A DNA stretch of 64,000 bases, taken from assembly GCA_028023455.1 (NCBI GenBank), contig JAQFVV010012990.1, positions 194,087 to 258,086 of the forward strand, given 5' to 3'. Source of the DNA: Epiperipatus broadwayi. Its lineage: Eukaryota > Onychophora > Udeonychophora > Euonychophora > Peripatidae. This document shows, in pieces, positions 11,671-25,003 of the stretch. The number at the start of each line of letters is the position of its first letter. The first letter of the stretch is position 1. Below the pieces are notes generated by a model. That model had not been told where the DNA came from. It ran no database searches and worked only from the letters and a program-made list of their open reading frames with translations. The translations under genes were made by a program, and so were the position numbers.

Positions 11671-11765
11671 AAGGGAGACTGGCTCAGATCTCTAATACTG
11701 GGAGACTGGCTGAGATCTATAATACTGAGAGACTGACTGAGATCTATATACTGAGAAGAGACTTC
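11671..11765. repeat. Three imperfect ~29-bp tandem units
   Basis: Three successive copies of a unit reading approximately GAGACTGGCTGAGATCTATA and ATACTG. Confidence 0.8.
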
Positions 11766-11824
11766 ATTTTGAATTGCATTTATATTTAAAAATCAAATCT
11801 AGTTTTGAACTGAGATGTCCGGCT

Positions 11825-11885
11825 AGTTTGGTCATCTTAGCTGTCACTCTGTAAGGAGGCAACGGGTTCGTTTCCATCTGACACT
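11825..11885 (+). other. tRNA-like segment (possible SINE remnant)
   Basis: CTTAGCTGTCACTCTG resembles an A box, and about 30 bp further GGGTTCGTTTCC matches the B box well. No acceptor stem or family member in the window supports it further. Confidence 0.35.
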
Positions 11886-12884
11886 GTTTATAAGCAAGAA
11901 TGCTGCTATAACATCTACAACCTAACCGAAAAGAAGAAGAATGCCACTATAATATTTACAGACCACCCATAAAAGAAGAGCATGCTGCAAGCCACCCAGG
12001 AAACTCACCAAGCTCAAGCACCTACTAATACCGGTAAATCACTTTAAACTGCAGTGCTCTGTATATTTTCTGTACATTTTCTTTATAATTTCATACTACT
12101 TTTAAACTCAAGTTAGCTAACTAACCACTCAATATATTTTTAATGTTAAAGCTTTTCTTTTATTGTTTTAAAATCTGTAAATGATTCACTTGCTTTTAAA
12201 ATTTCATTCATTAAGAAATTAATTAATGTTTCTACTTTAAACTATCACTGCAGTCATGTCTCTAGTTATTTTTTTTTTATCACATAGTTTTTAATATTTG
12301 TTATAGTTATTTTATGATATGCTGATGCTTCGAAACAGCGAATACTAAATTTTAATATTTCAAGAAGAGATTAATTAAAACCTCTTCATGTAATTATCTA
12401 TAGTTTTATTTCTCTGCGCTGTTTCGAAACCCTCTTAAGGAAATAGTAACGACTCCCTCGTTATTATTTAATTTTTTTTTGATAATTGTTTGATTGGAAA
12501 TTTTGCTATGCGGCTTGTTTTAGTGAGGTTTAATTTTTAAATTCTAAGAAATAGACTAACCTTAATATTTATGTATATTTGCTATTTAAGCTATTTATTA
12601 ACCCCTTCAAATATACTTTCCCTCCTTTTAAATACTTGTCATTTGATCAATAAAAAATTAGATTGATCTGGAAGAGCAAAGATTATCCGTAATTATTTCC
12701 GTCTATAGCATATATTTTATCATGCTACCTAAGAGTTGACTTCTATTTTATTAAGCTAATAAGCTATTGTTCTTGCCTATAGAATATAAATTTTATAAAA
12801 TGCTTTGCTTGACAGATGTGATTCATTCACTTTAATATTTTCTCGTTTTGCTGCCACGTATATTTATATAAATACGATGGAGCC
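11886..12884. other. No gene recognised
   Basis: AT-rich DNA. Two short inverted strings, TTCGAAACAGCG near 12331 and GCGCTGTTTCGAAA near 12417, form a possible hairpin. Nothing coding is seen. Confidence 0.4.
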
Positions 12885-13319
12885 TCGGTTAAGCCAGCAC
12901 ATCTTCCTTTCATAGGGTAGAGCAGTTGTGAAGCCTGAGTTTAAGGTCATGTTAGCACATAAGTCCCCGCCTTTCTGAACTATTTGTTCCTTTTCATGCA
13001 GCTTAACGATCGGTTTTCAGGGTACCGGCGTTGGTCGCAGAAACCCTTGATCTACCAATCCATCCACAGAGCGACTTCATTATTGTATTGCTGGTGCTAT
13101 AGTGCATTAGACTATCCAGAGCAGCCAACTCTACCTTCCTATTTTAGTTCTTCCAGAAATTGGCTGAGATATTCTTAAAGTCCGGTCAATCTAAGTTATT
13201 GCAGCTCTATTTAGGCTAAATAAATAAATATAAACAGACGAGAAACGTCTACCGTAAGTGTTGCCCAATGTTTAGTTTAATTACTAGTATTCAGCCAAAC
13301 ATTAAGAGGTGTCCACATA
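12885..13319. other. GC-richer, unassigned segment
   Basis: Base composition rises relative to the neighbours and runs are more complex, as in an LTR or untranslated part of a retroelement. The 64-codon plus-strand frame at 12984-13178 has no recognised motif, so no gene is called. Confidence 0.3.
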
Positions 13320-13984
13320 TGTTACACTATAGACATGGCATAGAGATAAGCTATTTATTTAAATGCCTGCGTGCATTTATTATATATAAATCTGTAAAAT
13401 AATTGTATACAAATTATAACACATCAAAGCAATCTATAGCTTTTATGAATCCAGTAAGATGAATAACTGCTGCGTAAATCTTACTTAAATGTAAATTTAT
13501 TTATTAATCTTATCAAAGAATCTGTCCAAACTCTTCAGCCATTAAATGCCTGCGTGCATTTTTACATGTTTAAAATTTGTGACATATATTTTAGATCAAA
13601 CTTATTATTGAAGAAATTAAACTTTAGTAAATTAACCGAGTCCACTCTCAGTTTCATTATTCCATCCAATTCTCATTATTATTATGTTATAGAATATGCA
13701 TTATTAAAGGTCTCCATTAAGTTAGCTATTCATTAGATACAATCAATTTGTAATTTAATTATGAGTCTCATTGTTTCTCCCTGACCTATGTCGGCCGCGA
13801 ATAAAGGAGTATGCTACGTGTAATTTCAAGGTGGTCATTCGTAGGGTCTTGTGTCTTAGAGTACTGGCTTACGAGTTGAAGTGTGGTCGGACTTGGGATG
13901 TCACAGTCCTAGTCTGGTCAGCTTCAGTCTCTTTTGCTTGGATTCTGAATTCTGTTACGCGAATGTTCAAACTTGACTGTTACA
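13320..13984 (+). mobile_element. Possible solo LTR
   Basis: The segment begins TGTTACAC and ends GACTGTTACA, satisfying the TG...CA rule. It is flanked by ACATA and ATATA, which agree at four of five positions. Within and just before the final third the DNA is GC-richer than its surroundings, and a 19-bp direct repeat (AAATGCCTGCGTGCATTT) occurs at about 13363 and 13545. No coding region or second LTR is nearby. Confidence 0.3.
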
Positions 13985-14379
13985 ATATATATATACATAA
14001 ATAATTCAATTAATTATATGGATGTTAAAATTTTAAAAAAATTCATAAAGAATTATAGGGTAAAGATTGAGACAAGTACATTTAAAAAGGAAATTTTTCT
14101 TCTGTTATTTAATAATTGGAAATCAGATATAGAATAAATATTGTTAATAACAGAATAATTAGAGGAATTAATTTATGTTCAGAGGAAAGATTAAGGAGAA
14201 AATAGGTAAGATAAGAGAAGAGGCAATAAAAAATGATTATTCATTTAAAATTATTAATAAATTATGTGGAAAGAAAAATATTGAAAAAATAAAAATAAAA
14301 TTTGGTAAAAAGAAAGAAAAAAGCAATTTATATATAGTAGTTATATAGTATCAAAAATATTTTTTTAAGATTAAAAAGA

Positions 14380-15215
14380 TAATAAAGGATATAAATAAGA
14401 AATATGACAAGGAATGCAATTTATTGTTGAAATCAGTATATAAAAGGAAGTGTAATTTAGGTAATGGGATAAAGGGAACAAGAAATATGAATTGTATTAA
14501 TATAATGAGTGTTTAGATTGTAAAAAAGATAATATGAATGTGCCATATATTGGTACAACAAAGAACAAATTAGAGTTAAGGTTGAAACAACATTTGAGTG
14601 AGAAAAATTCAAATGTTAACATATACAGAAAAGAATTTGGGTATATAGATTTTAAGATAAAACTGTTGGAAAAAGTAATTATATTGAGAGAGAATAGTAA
14701 ACGAGAGTTTATATATAAAAAGAAATAAACCTGTTCTGAATATAATGAATTATATAAATGATATTTTTTTAAGTAAAGAATAAATTTGTATGTAGAGATA
14801 TTGTTTTTAAGTAATATATTAACAGGTATAAAAAGAAAGGAAAATATATTTGTGGTCAGTTTTTTTAAAAAAGGAAATGTATATGTAAAAAAAAAAATTT
14901 TTTTTAGGAAAGAAGTAAGTAAGTAAGTGTAGGGTATACATAATGTAGTATATATAAAAAAAGAGGTATGGATAAATGAAAAAAAATGTTATTGTTTTTT
15001 TTTATGATATGGATAGATGCATTTTTATGTTTTTATTTTATTTTTAATTGTATGGATAATTATAAAAATATAATATGTATTTTGTAATCCTTGAAAATGA
15101 CTACAAATAAAGTGGTTGAAACATTGTATGTAGTAAACAAGTAAATGTATATAAATGGTGATGTAAAGTTTTTGGAAAGAAAAAAGGAGTGTTTTGATTG
15201 GGTTTAATGTAAATA
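14380..15215 (+). pseudogene. PLE fragment with GIY-YIG endonuclease
   Basis: The 64-codon frame at 14534-14728 reads PYIGTTKNKLELRLKQHL, the YIG...R...H core of the GIY-YIG endonuclease that forms the C-terminal domain of Penelope-like retroelements. Upstream coding traces are broken by stops and the reverse transcriptase domain is absent. Downstream non-coding DNA contains a PLE-type end with a hammerhead-like string (about 15088-15126). The copy is very A-rich compared with the other PLE in this window (21.7 and 60.3 kb) and represents a different family. Confidence 0.7.
15088..15126 (+). ncRNA. Degenerate hammerhead-like motif at PLE end
   Basis: CTTGAAAAT stands in place of CTGANGA. A helix II of GACTAC with GTGGTT (including wobble pairs) follows, then GAAAC, ATT and GTA, a plausible stem III with a GUA cleavage triplet. 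The 5' core departs from consensus. Confidence 0.35.
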
Positions 15216-15913
15216 AATTACTGAAAATTATGTTCAGAAAAGCCTGAGCCTAAATAATCTACCAATTAGTGAGGCTGTCAGTTTATTTATAAGATAACCA
15301 ATCAGGACATTGTCAGTGGTCTTTAATTTTGGATATTTAGATGAGGTTTAATGCTGACATTTTCAGATTGTTTTTAAACTAATAATTTTTGTTTCACAAA
15401 AATAAAATGTGAATAGAAAAATAACATTACAGATAACTGCAAATTAAAAAAAAAGCCAATGTAATAGCAATACCATCACAATGCCTCAAAACTAATGCCA
15501 GAGCCATCACTAGTTGCAAACATGTTCTGAAACTATAAAATAAAAGGTTAGTGTTTTCCCAAATAAATTTGCTCTTATTTCAGCAGCATGTTTAGTGAAA
15601 GCCACATATCACATTAGTGAAAATGCATTTAACACATAATCAATGATTGAAATATGTGAATTTATTGTAAATATAATATGCTACTGTAAAGGAACAATTA
15701 TTGCATATACTATTTTGCTTAAATTACAAAGATTATTTGTGAGACAAAGAATTTTACATATTTAAGAAGAGCTTGCTTTTGTCTTTACATTGATATTATC
15801 TTTCATAATAAATGAAAACACAAATATTCTCTAAGGTTAATCCAATTCATAATATTTCTAAGTTCAGTAAAAGCTTAAAAAATATCATAACCAATTTGTT
15901 CAAGTTATTACTT
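15216..15913. other. No gene recognised
   Basis: AT-rich spacer up to the GATA array; nothing supported. Confidence 0.45.
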
Positions 15914-16666
<753 letters not shown>

Positions 16667-16674
16667 CACTAAAA

Positions 16675-17057
16675 ATCAGTCAACACTTAAACAATCCCAG
16701 TATCAATAACATTCAACAATTTTCAAACTGTTGTTAAGGCAATCTTTTTTTAACAATAAGAGTGGAATCTCACCCTTATTAATGGTTTTATATATTTATA
16801 TACACACTAAAGATTGCAACTTGACCACAGAGATTAAAATTATTGATACAATGTATTCATCCTTATTGTTAAAAGAAGGTTGTATCAATAATTTCAATCT
16901 CTGTGGTCAAGTTGCAATCTTTAGTACCTATATAAATATATTAAACCATTAATAAGGGTGGGATCCTGCCCTTATTGTTAAAATAAGGTTGCTTTGACAA
17001 CAGTTTGGAAAGTGTTAATTGTTTTTGATATTGGGATTGTCTAAATGTTAATTGGTT
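16675..17057. repeat. 383-bp palindrome (MITE-like, family M)
   Basis: The arms share strings such as GATTGCAACTTGACCACAGA near 16816 and its complement near 16900, continuing outward to the ends (AATCAGTCAACACTTAAACA and its counterpart). A partial copy of one arm lies at about 24040-24145, which shows the unit is dispersed and mobile. It begins directly after the GATA array. Confidence 0.85.
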
Positions 17058-18291
17058 ATTAATAATTACTTATAAATCTATTTAGTCTTGAACATTATTA
17101 CATTTATTATAGAGATAGTTATATAATAGAAAAAGATTAGCATTATATAAGGATATACTAGTCACATGATAAACTTATGATTTACTGCAATCGCAATATT
17201 TTTCTAACATAGTTATGCGAGAAACAGTAGTCTCTGTGGTCACAGCATGTCCCAAGAGACAACATACAAAGGTATACATCTTATCACATGACATTATTTT
17301 CTCTTAATGTTTATTTAATTACATACTTATTTGAAATGTATGTTATATGGATACGCATATTATTAGTAAATAAATTAAACTTAAATATTAAACTGTATTT
17401 CTAAACCGTTTGTTATGCATTATCAAATATTATATTCATATATTCATTTTATTTATATCGGTTTACTTTTAAATAACAAGATTATTCGAGTTCTTTTATT
17501 AATAATTTCTTTCTTATGATTTTCGAAGAAGAATTGTTTTAGTTAGGTATGCAAATTTTTTCTTCTTTTTCTTAATTTCTCAGTAGAATTTTCTTTTAAC
17601 TTCTACTAATTTTCAATGCAAATTTCAATTCCTCTACGCCATTGAATCAAAAAACTTAACAAGTAGATGTAAATTACCAGATCTTTTCTTTCAACTTTCA
17701 AATAAGAATTATTTAAAAAGAAAAAAAAAGATAATATAAGCTTGCTTTTATTCACATATAATTGAATTTGTTCGTAGGCAAGAGGCAGGCAGTTATTATA
17801 TAAAATTTGCCTTCAGAATTTTATTATATTAAGTGGCTGAACATTGCTTGCAATAACCAAAAATGAATTGTGATTTCGCTAATTTTATTACCAATTATAA
17901 TTTCTCTTGTTTTGTTTTGTGTAGGAATTCAAAACGAATAAAAATACAATTATTTTAATCAATAAAATGAAGCCATATTTCTTAGTTTTAATATTTTAAA
18001 AATAACAACATACCAAAACCTTTAGAAAACTTTCAGCCTTGGAGGATAATATTAGATTTATAATGTGATGGGTTCTGCAGTGTTCTAGTTTTATTTATAT
18101 AGATACGATGTCTTTAGAAAGCAGAAATTTAAAAACAGTATCATTCATCATCCCTATATAACTTGCAAATAGCAAAAGTTGTAAAACTTGGCTGAAACAC
18201 GATTGAAATAATAGCTGTGACGAATGGTGAATACAAAAATGATTAATGATTATAATTTTTTATTTCATGATGATGCGATATGCTATGGCTA
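17058..18291. other. No gene recognised
   Basis: AT-rich DNA without open frames, clear repeats or splice-site-bounded exons that I can support. Confidence 0.45.
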
Positions 18292-20870
18292 CTTCTTTAC
18301 TGATGTCAAGAATCTCTCAGCCATTATGCCCAGAGAAATATGTTAGCCACCTAACTTTCTATTTCCCACCCTAAGTTTTGCCCATATTCATTGCTATCCT
18401 GTTCCATCCCATTTCCACAACATCATCTTTGTCCACTCTATGATTTTTATATTTAAATCCCTCATCTTTTTTCAAACCCAGCATAAAAACTAAGAACCCA
18501 TTTTTTGTATAATCACTTTGTTTATATTTATTCTCCCATAACTTTATTATTTGTACCCTTTCTGCATGTAAACATTTACATTCAATTATCAGATGCTGAA
18601 TATTTTTTATGCCTTCCTTATAAAACTTGCAGACTAAATCATCCACATTTCTTCATTTATGGGTATATTCCCTTATTTCTAAAGATCTGTTCAAGTCTTA
18701 AACGGTAAACTACTTTCCTTGCTATTATTGTTGTAATTAACTCACATCCAATATTCTGTTTACTTCTATATATATATGTTTTACTCTCCATAATAGTTCT
18801 CTATCTCTCCAGCTTCCTATTGTTTATTAATGCATCTATTCTTCTGTACCATTCTTTGCCACTATAACACTCAACAATCCTTCTAACACAATCATCCCTC
18901 CTTTTTTACAAGAATATTGACATAAAGACTTTATCCAAATCTTTTGTATACTATACTACCTTTCTCACCCACCTTGTTGCCTGTCCTTTACTCATAACCC
19001 AATTGAATACTATTCTCTTACCATCCATAAATTGCAATCTACCAAATATTTTCATTTTGCTTTTTGCATCTTTTATATAAAAATTTGATTATTAATTTTT
19101 CCTTCAATTATTTCCTTTGCTGTCCATACATCTACATCTAATACATATCTTTGTACTTCTCTTTGTACTTTTTCTAAGTAATCTAACACCACCTTACTAA
19201 CACATAACACATACATATTATAAGTTAACCCTGCTACTCCCACTCCCATTTCTTGTTACATCATATTTATTATATGAAAATATTGTTAATTTCTTTATCA
19301 TGCCCTTTTCTTTCTTTACTTCATTTATCAATTTTGTCTCCCATTCATCCAAGCAATTCCACCGATTACTTAAGATGATTTCCAAATAAATATACTTATT
19401 ATCCACATTTAGCTTTATATCCCCCAATAAAAATTATTTCTCTTCTCTTTCCTCAGCATTTGTCATTATTACTTTTGACTTTTCTTCATTAAATTTAATC
19501 CCCATCTCTTTATTCATCCTTGTGCAAGCCTTCATCATAACTTCCATATCTTCCCTACTTTCTGTGTACAGAAAGATATCAGCAAATACAGTTATACATT
19601 CCCTTATCATCTATTATTAGTATTTCTATCTCTCTTCCTAGTCTTTCTATTGCCTTCTCCATTTCTCTCAAATACAACAAAAACAAAATAGGTGTCATAG
19701 GGCATCCTTGCCTTAATCCCACCTCATTTTAACTCTGATTTTATATTTCCTAGTTCATACATTATTATTTTCTTACTATCTCTTAATAAGATTCACTAAA
19801 ACTCCATTCATTCCTGAATTTACTAAACTTATCCATAATCTATTTCTATTTGCCCTGTTATATGCCTTCTCTATATCTATAAAAACCATGTATAACTGTA
19901 TATCTGTATTTCTATCCATATCTATAAGTTGTGCACCTGCAAATAAACTAACTCCTGTACTATCAATTCTAGAACCTCCTTGCATTTCTTCCACTATATT
20001 TTCTTCCATCCATTTTGCTACACTTTCAGGTGCCATATATGCAAAAACTTTATATAATACTGATGTTACTACTATTACAACCAGTCTATAACGGTCTATT
20101 TTTCTATGTTTCCTTTAAATAATAGCCTTACTCTTGCATTATTCCAGCAATCTGGAAATGCTGTCATCTGTGCCATCTTATTAAAACATGATAATAGATT
20201 TAACTTTGCCCTGTTTCCCAAATTTATCACCATCTCTGCTGCCCATCTATCTAAACCTCTTGCCTTCCTACTTTTCAACATTTCCACACCTCATTCAACT
20301 CATTTTTTGTAAAACTAATATTTTCATTACTATGTGATTTTATGTTTGTTATCATTCTGTCCTTCACATCTAACATTTTTTCTATATCTATTACATTTTT
20401 ATTTAACATTGTCTCTAATTCTTCTCTAGAGCTATACACGTTTTCCTCATCATTTAGTAATACTCTTTCTCTCTCTTTTACATTTCTTCTTTTAATATAT
20501 TTCCAAATTTTTTTACCTCCATCTGTTCCACTTTTATTAGTATCCTTCAATAATTTACTATTTACTTTTATTCTCTTTATATAATTATCTATTTTAGTTT
20601 AAATACTTTTTCCATTTAATATTAACATATTTAACATTTTCTTTGGTTTTAATAGCACATTTATATTCTCTGCATGCTTTTTCTATTTCTTTTACTATTT
20701 CTCATTTTTCTATTACTTTTATTTTTATGAATATTCTCCCCTAAAATCCTATTTGCCACTTTTTCAACTTCACCACACCAGTTCTTATATTTATCTCCAA
20801 CAAATTCTTCCATGATTTCTTCTACTTTTATTTTATATATCATTATAATGCCATCTACAAATATTTATAT
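18292..20870 (-). pseudogene. Broken LINE (family B), minus strand
   Basis: Minus-strand frames, in 5' to 3' order of the element, give an N-terminal flank (20843-20275), then the fingers region (KARGLDRWAAEMVINLGNR, FPDCWNNARVRLLFKGN) at 20287-20096. Palm motif A (LYMVFIDIEKAYNRANRNRL) lies in the frame 20036-19776, followed by traces of the catalytic and thumb regions and a C-terminal Cys/His knuckle (CKFYKEGIKNIQHLIIEC) at 18646-18371. The 3' end at about 18292 matches the end of the plus-strand copy at 54540, which sets the boundary. Several stops and frame changes make it inactive. I cannot assign the clade, and no endonuclease domain is visible. Confidence 0.8.
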
Positions 20871-21059
20871 TTATGTTGAACTATTTTCCAACCTTTAGAA
20901 TGAATTGATAAACATTTTAGAAAAAAAAATTTTTTTTATACCTTTCACAGATATATGCAGTTGGTAGTAATAATACATGGCATGCTATACAAACCTGAAG
21001 AAAAAGAGTCTGTTGAATATATCTGGAAAATATAAATAGTTTGATTATTTCTCAATAAT

Positions 21060-21380
21060 TAATATTTCAATTAGATGATGGAAATTCAATCATCAGATTT
21101 TCAATGAAATGGAAGGCTAAAGAGTTGTGAGTTGGAATAGTTTGAAGCCTCTCCATTAAAGTATAAATATTAGCTATCTTAATATAAAGCTGACTACTGA
21201 TTATATATTGGTGTGAGGATAGTAATCTAGACCAACTGATGATTGCTGGTTTAGCATGAAATACGTATATTGGTGATTATTTATCTTTTCAACATGTGTG
21301 TGATCAGGTGGGTCAGCAATATGAGATGGCACTGAAAGTGATGGGTTGTGTGAAAGTCTGAGTTCGAACCCTGCATATAT
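21060..21380 (+). mobile_element. Ribozyme/tRNA-like SINE, family S (single copy)
   Basis: This matches, in inverse orientation, the two units at 25511-26378 over most of its length. It contains a canonical hammerhead core at 21236-21267 and, about 95 bp downstream, a strong B box GAGTTCGAACCC (21359-21370). The combination of a Pol III-type promoter element and a hammerhead recalls the schistosome ribozyme SINEs. No open frame is present. Confidence 0.7.
21236..21267 (+). ncRNA. Type I hammerhead ribozyme motif (family S)
   Basis: CTGATGA is followed by helix II TGCT/AGCA closing a GGTTT loop, then GAAA, then TACGTA, giving a GUA cleavage triplet ending at 21267. Outside, ACCAA upstream can pair with TTGGT downstream as stem I. 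Both conserved cores match consensus. Activity is inferred. Confidence 0.7.
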
Positions 21381-21731
21381 TACATATATAAATGAAGGTT
21401 TAAGCCTGTACAATGTATTAATATAATTACAAGCAAAATATTACCATTACGTTTACCCAAACATATACACACCCTCACACACCCCCACACACACATGTAT
21501 AAAATAATCGAAATTGAAATGCCCTATAGCTGTTATTCCAGTCATACTCTCCCTTTATATAAAGAAATCTCAAATTTTAGCAATCCATTGAAAAGTAAAT
21601 CCTTAACAAAATAACTATGAAAATGAAGATCATACATTGAAAGTAACTTGGTTTAATTTAATATATTTTTATTCTCTGTTGAAAGACATATTTTGTGGGT
21701 TCATCCATGCTAAAAAATTTAAATATTGATA

Positions 21732-21769
21732 TACCGATGTTTCGACTTGATCACACAAGTCATCCACTG
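21732..21769 (-). ncRNA. Hammerhead-like motif, left PLE end
   Basis: The minus strand reads CAGTGGATGA, helix II GACTTG/CAAGTC around TGTGAT, GAAAC, ATCG, GTA. The GAAA core, helix II and GUA triplet are good. The first core is CUGGAUGA-like with an extra or altered base, so it is not canonical. Confidence 0.45.
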
Positions 21770-22605
21770 GGTGATAAAAGATAAAAAGATGGTTGTAGAG
21801 ACACTACAATCACTGATTTGAAAAAAATGTTAAAGTTCCATCAATAGCAAAAATGTTAAATTAAGAATGGTTTTTAAAAAAATCTTTCCAAATAGGAGGA
21901 AGTTTGCTTGTATCATCTCGCTTATTGATACAACATGGCCTTTTTAGTATCTCAATGGCTTCTCTAATTTTGCACTGGTAGAGATTATCACATCTGGATA
22001 TCATCCTGGTACTAGAAAAATCAATTTTATGACCTGAATCCATAGTATGGAGTGAAAGTGCTGATGATGATGAGTGTTGTTTAACTGCATTAGCATGCTC
22101 ATCTCTCCTAACACTGATGCGATGATTACTCATACCTATGTAAGAAGCTTTACAATTTTCACATGAGATTTGATAAACACCATGAGATTCAAGAGGGATT
22201 GAATCCAGGCTTGGTTATTATATTGCTGATCTTTTGATGAGCAGAAAATGCTGTATCTATATTATAGCATTTTAATATATGATGTAGTTCCTTTTACATA
22301 TGGAACACAAATCCTAATAGCTGATTTATCATCTTTTTGTTTCCTATTTTATCCATTTTGGGCTTGAAATAAGGCTTTTTTTTTATAAATTTATAATTAT
22401 AACTATTTGCTAACAAAACACTATTAATATGATTTATTTCTTCTTTCAGATGTGACTTATCTGAAAATTTAATTGCTGTATTTAAAAAAGTTTTGGCTAC
22501 AGAAACTATCTGAGTTGAGTTTTTGCTAGTGGTGGAACTTTAATGTTTTTTTTTTCAAATCAGTGATTGTAGTACCTCTACAACCATCTTTCTACCTTTT
22601 ATCAC

Positions 22606-22643
22606 ACAGTGGATGACTTGTGTCATCAAGTTGAAATGTCAGT
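22606..22643 (+). ncRNA. Hammerhead-like motif, right PLE end
   Basis: This is the mirror of 21732-21769, with GAAAT in place of GAAAC and a similar non-canonical first core. It is conserved in position relative to the terminal repeat. Confidence 0.4.
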
Positions 22644-22723
22644 ATATCAATATTTAAATTTTTTAACATGGATAGAATCCACAAAATGTCTTTTATATAT
22701 GCAACCTGTAAAGATCTCCATAT

Positions 22724-23214
<491 letters not shown>

Positions 23215-23258
23215 TTGGAAGCTTCTATATAGTAAAAATATAGTAGCTAAATAGCTGA

Positions 23259-23291
23259 TCTTTCAGTACAATAACAAGTACTTTTCTCAGA
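23259..23291 (-). ncRNA. Hammerhead-like motif, palindrome left arm
   Basis: The minus strand reads CTGAGAA, helix II AGTAC/GTACT around TTGTTATT, then GAAAGATC. GAAA is intact, but the first core has A for G at its sixth position. The mirror copy at 23856-23890 has CTGAGGA intact but has lost the G of GAAA, so an ancestral arm would have had both. Confidence 0.35.
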
Positions 23292-23855
23292 GATTCTCAA
23301 ATCAAAAGAATGTGTGTGGTGAGATTTAAAATCTTTTTTTTTATATCCTTCTCTTACTCAAATTCTATTGGTTGAGAAGTTTTAAAAATATTTAACCTAT
23401 AATTTTTTTTATCTTAATATTGTTAATTTCTTTAATTTGCACTTTTCATTAATGCTCTTAGGCTTTTTAAAAATCTTTATAGCTTCCCCTAATAGTCTAT
23501 GATGATATTGTTCAATTTTTGCCAGTTAAAGTAAAATTCAATTTATCAGTCACTTATTCACACATAAAATTAAATAATCATGACAACAATTTTAATAAAA
23601 CATATATTCTGGAAAAAAATTGAACAATATATCCAGAGACAGCTAAGGAAAGCTATAGAGATTTTTAAAGGGCCCAGAGCATAAATCAGAAGTGGGAATT
23701 GAAAAAAATAACAACATTTGATAAAAGCTATTGGAGGATAAAATATTTTTTAAAACTTCTCAACCAATAAAATTTGAGTATGAGGAAAAAATAATAAAAG
23801 TAAAAAATAACAATTTTAAATCTGACATAAATTCTTATGATTTAAGAAAGAAGCT

Positions 23856-23890
23856 CTGAGGAAAGTACTTATTATTGTACTAAAATGTTA
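23856..23890 (+). ncRNA. Hammerhead-like motif, palindrome right arm
   Basis: CTGAGGA fits CUGANGA, and helix II is AGTAC/GTACT. The second core reads TAAAATGTTA, so the G of GAAA is lost. It is complementary in damage to the left-arm copy. Confidence 0.35.
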
Positions 23891-23975
23891 GCTATTTAGC
23901 TGTTATATTTTCTACTATATGGAAACTCCTGGGAATAATATTATGAATTTATTTTTTTTATCTGTGAAAGTATTA

Positions 23976-24014
<39 letters not shown>

Positions 24015-24016
<2 letters not shown>

Positions 24017-24150
24017 CATTGAAAACTAATATATATATATAATCATTGAAAACTAATCAACACTTAGACAATACCAATATCAATAATAATCACCAATCTC
24101 AAACTGTTGTCAAGGCAACATCCTTTTAATAATAAAGGTGGAATATATAT
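24015..24150. repeat. Partial copy of palindromic family M
   Basis: After a TA run (23978-24014) this repeats the arm of the 16675-17057 palindrome (AACTAATCAACACTTAGACA, CTCAAACTGTTGTCAAGGCAA). A 20-bp piece, ATAATCATTGAAAACTAAT, is itself duplicated at 24013 and 24040. Confidence 0.65.
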
Positions 24151-24550
24151 ATATATAAATACAAATGTACATGATCCTAAAATGATATAAGTAATAAATT
24201 ACTGAATAAGCTGAATTTAATACAGCAGCTAAACACATCACCCACATTTAGATTCATAATTTACAAGCAGATCAAAAAATGAGTTTATTTATCATCTGAC
24301 ATCTAAAATAAACTGTAAGTCAAAACAATGATAAATTTAAGAATGAAAATTTGAATTATCAAGATAATATTAATGTCTCCATGAGAATCAGTTTAAACAT
24401 AACTTAAAATCCTTAGATTTATCATTATCCTGATTTTTGATCTACTTGTCATATCAAAGACTTCAGACCATCAAATGAAATATGTGTAGACATTATATTA
24501 AATGTAAATAAAGGGAATAAAAAGCAAATACTTGGATGTGAAAACAGACA
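24151..24550. other. No gene recognised
   Basis: AT-rich spacer; nothing supported. Confidence 0.45.
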
Positions 24551-24750
24551 GATGTCACTAACCCTGTTGAAAGAATTTAAAGACTGAAGTAGAGGTAGGT
24601 TAGACATATTCCTAGAAGAGGTGATAATAGATATACAGTTGAAATATTAACTACATTGCAGTCAATTGTAAATGATGTAGAAAAGGATAATGGATGAGAT
24701 GATTAGATGATTTCTTACTAAGGAAAAAGGTTAAGGAATAATGTAACTAG
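24551..24750 (+). pseudogene. Small RTE-like LINE 3' fragment (family C)
   Basis: AGACATATTCCTAGAAGAGG, followed by TGATAATAGATATACAG, matches the C-terminal coding end of the RTE copies at 10.1 and 44.7 kb. It is diverged and out of frame in places. Confidence 0.6.
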
Positions 24751-25003
24751 ATTAAACTTGGAAATAAATTAAAAGTAGGTTTATTTAAAAGTTGATCAGA
24801 TAAATGCAGTTATTAAATGGCATCATTTCTGTTTGCAATGCCTGTTTTTAATTGCTCGCTGCCTGGTTACATTCCAGATGAAATTTATTTCAAAACATAT
24901 ATTGGAAAATCTTATTAAATTATCAATATTTATGTATTATATCCCCAAATTTATGCATATACATATTTTACATAATAAAGAACCACAATTTAATGATTTG
25001 CAG

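Larger units (their letters stand above)
21697..22690 (-). mobile_element. Internally truncated PLE with inverted terminal repeats
   Basis: Outer repeats (about 21697-21850 and 22535-22690) are inverted copies. Between them the minus strand encodes the C-terminal GIY-YIG domain (90-codon frame 22133-21861, SVRRDEHANAVKQHSSSS), about 89% identical by eye to the copy at 62096-62368. Further upstream coding traces extend to about 22520. The reverse transcriptase is missing. Both outer repeats carry hammerhead-like motifs pointing outward. Confidence 0.8.
23215..23935. repeat. 720-bp palindrome with hammerhead-like arms
   Basis: The left arm is about 23215-23530 and the right arm about 23605-23935. 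Matching landmarks include GTAGCTAAATAGCT / AGCTATTTAGCT, ACTTCTCAACCAATA / TATTGGTTGAGAAGT and TTGTTCAATTTTT / AAAAATTGAACAA. Each arm carries a CTGAG..A, GTAC/GTAC helix and (G)AAA string (23259-23291 minus and 23856-23890 plus). Confidence 0.8.

Noticed and set aside
12331-12440. Hammerhead from CTGATGCTTCGAAAC
   Set aside because: There is no room for helix II between the cores. It is only a short inverted repeat.
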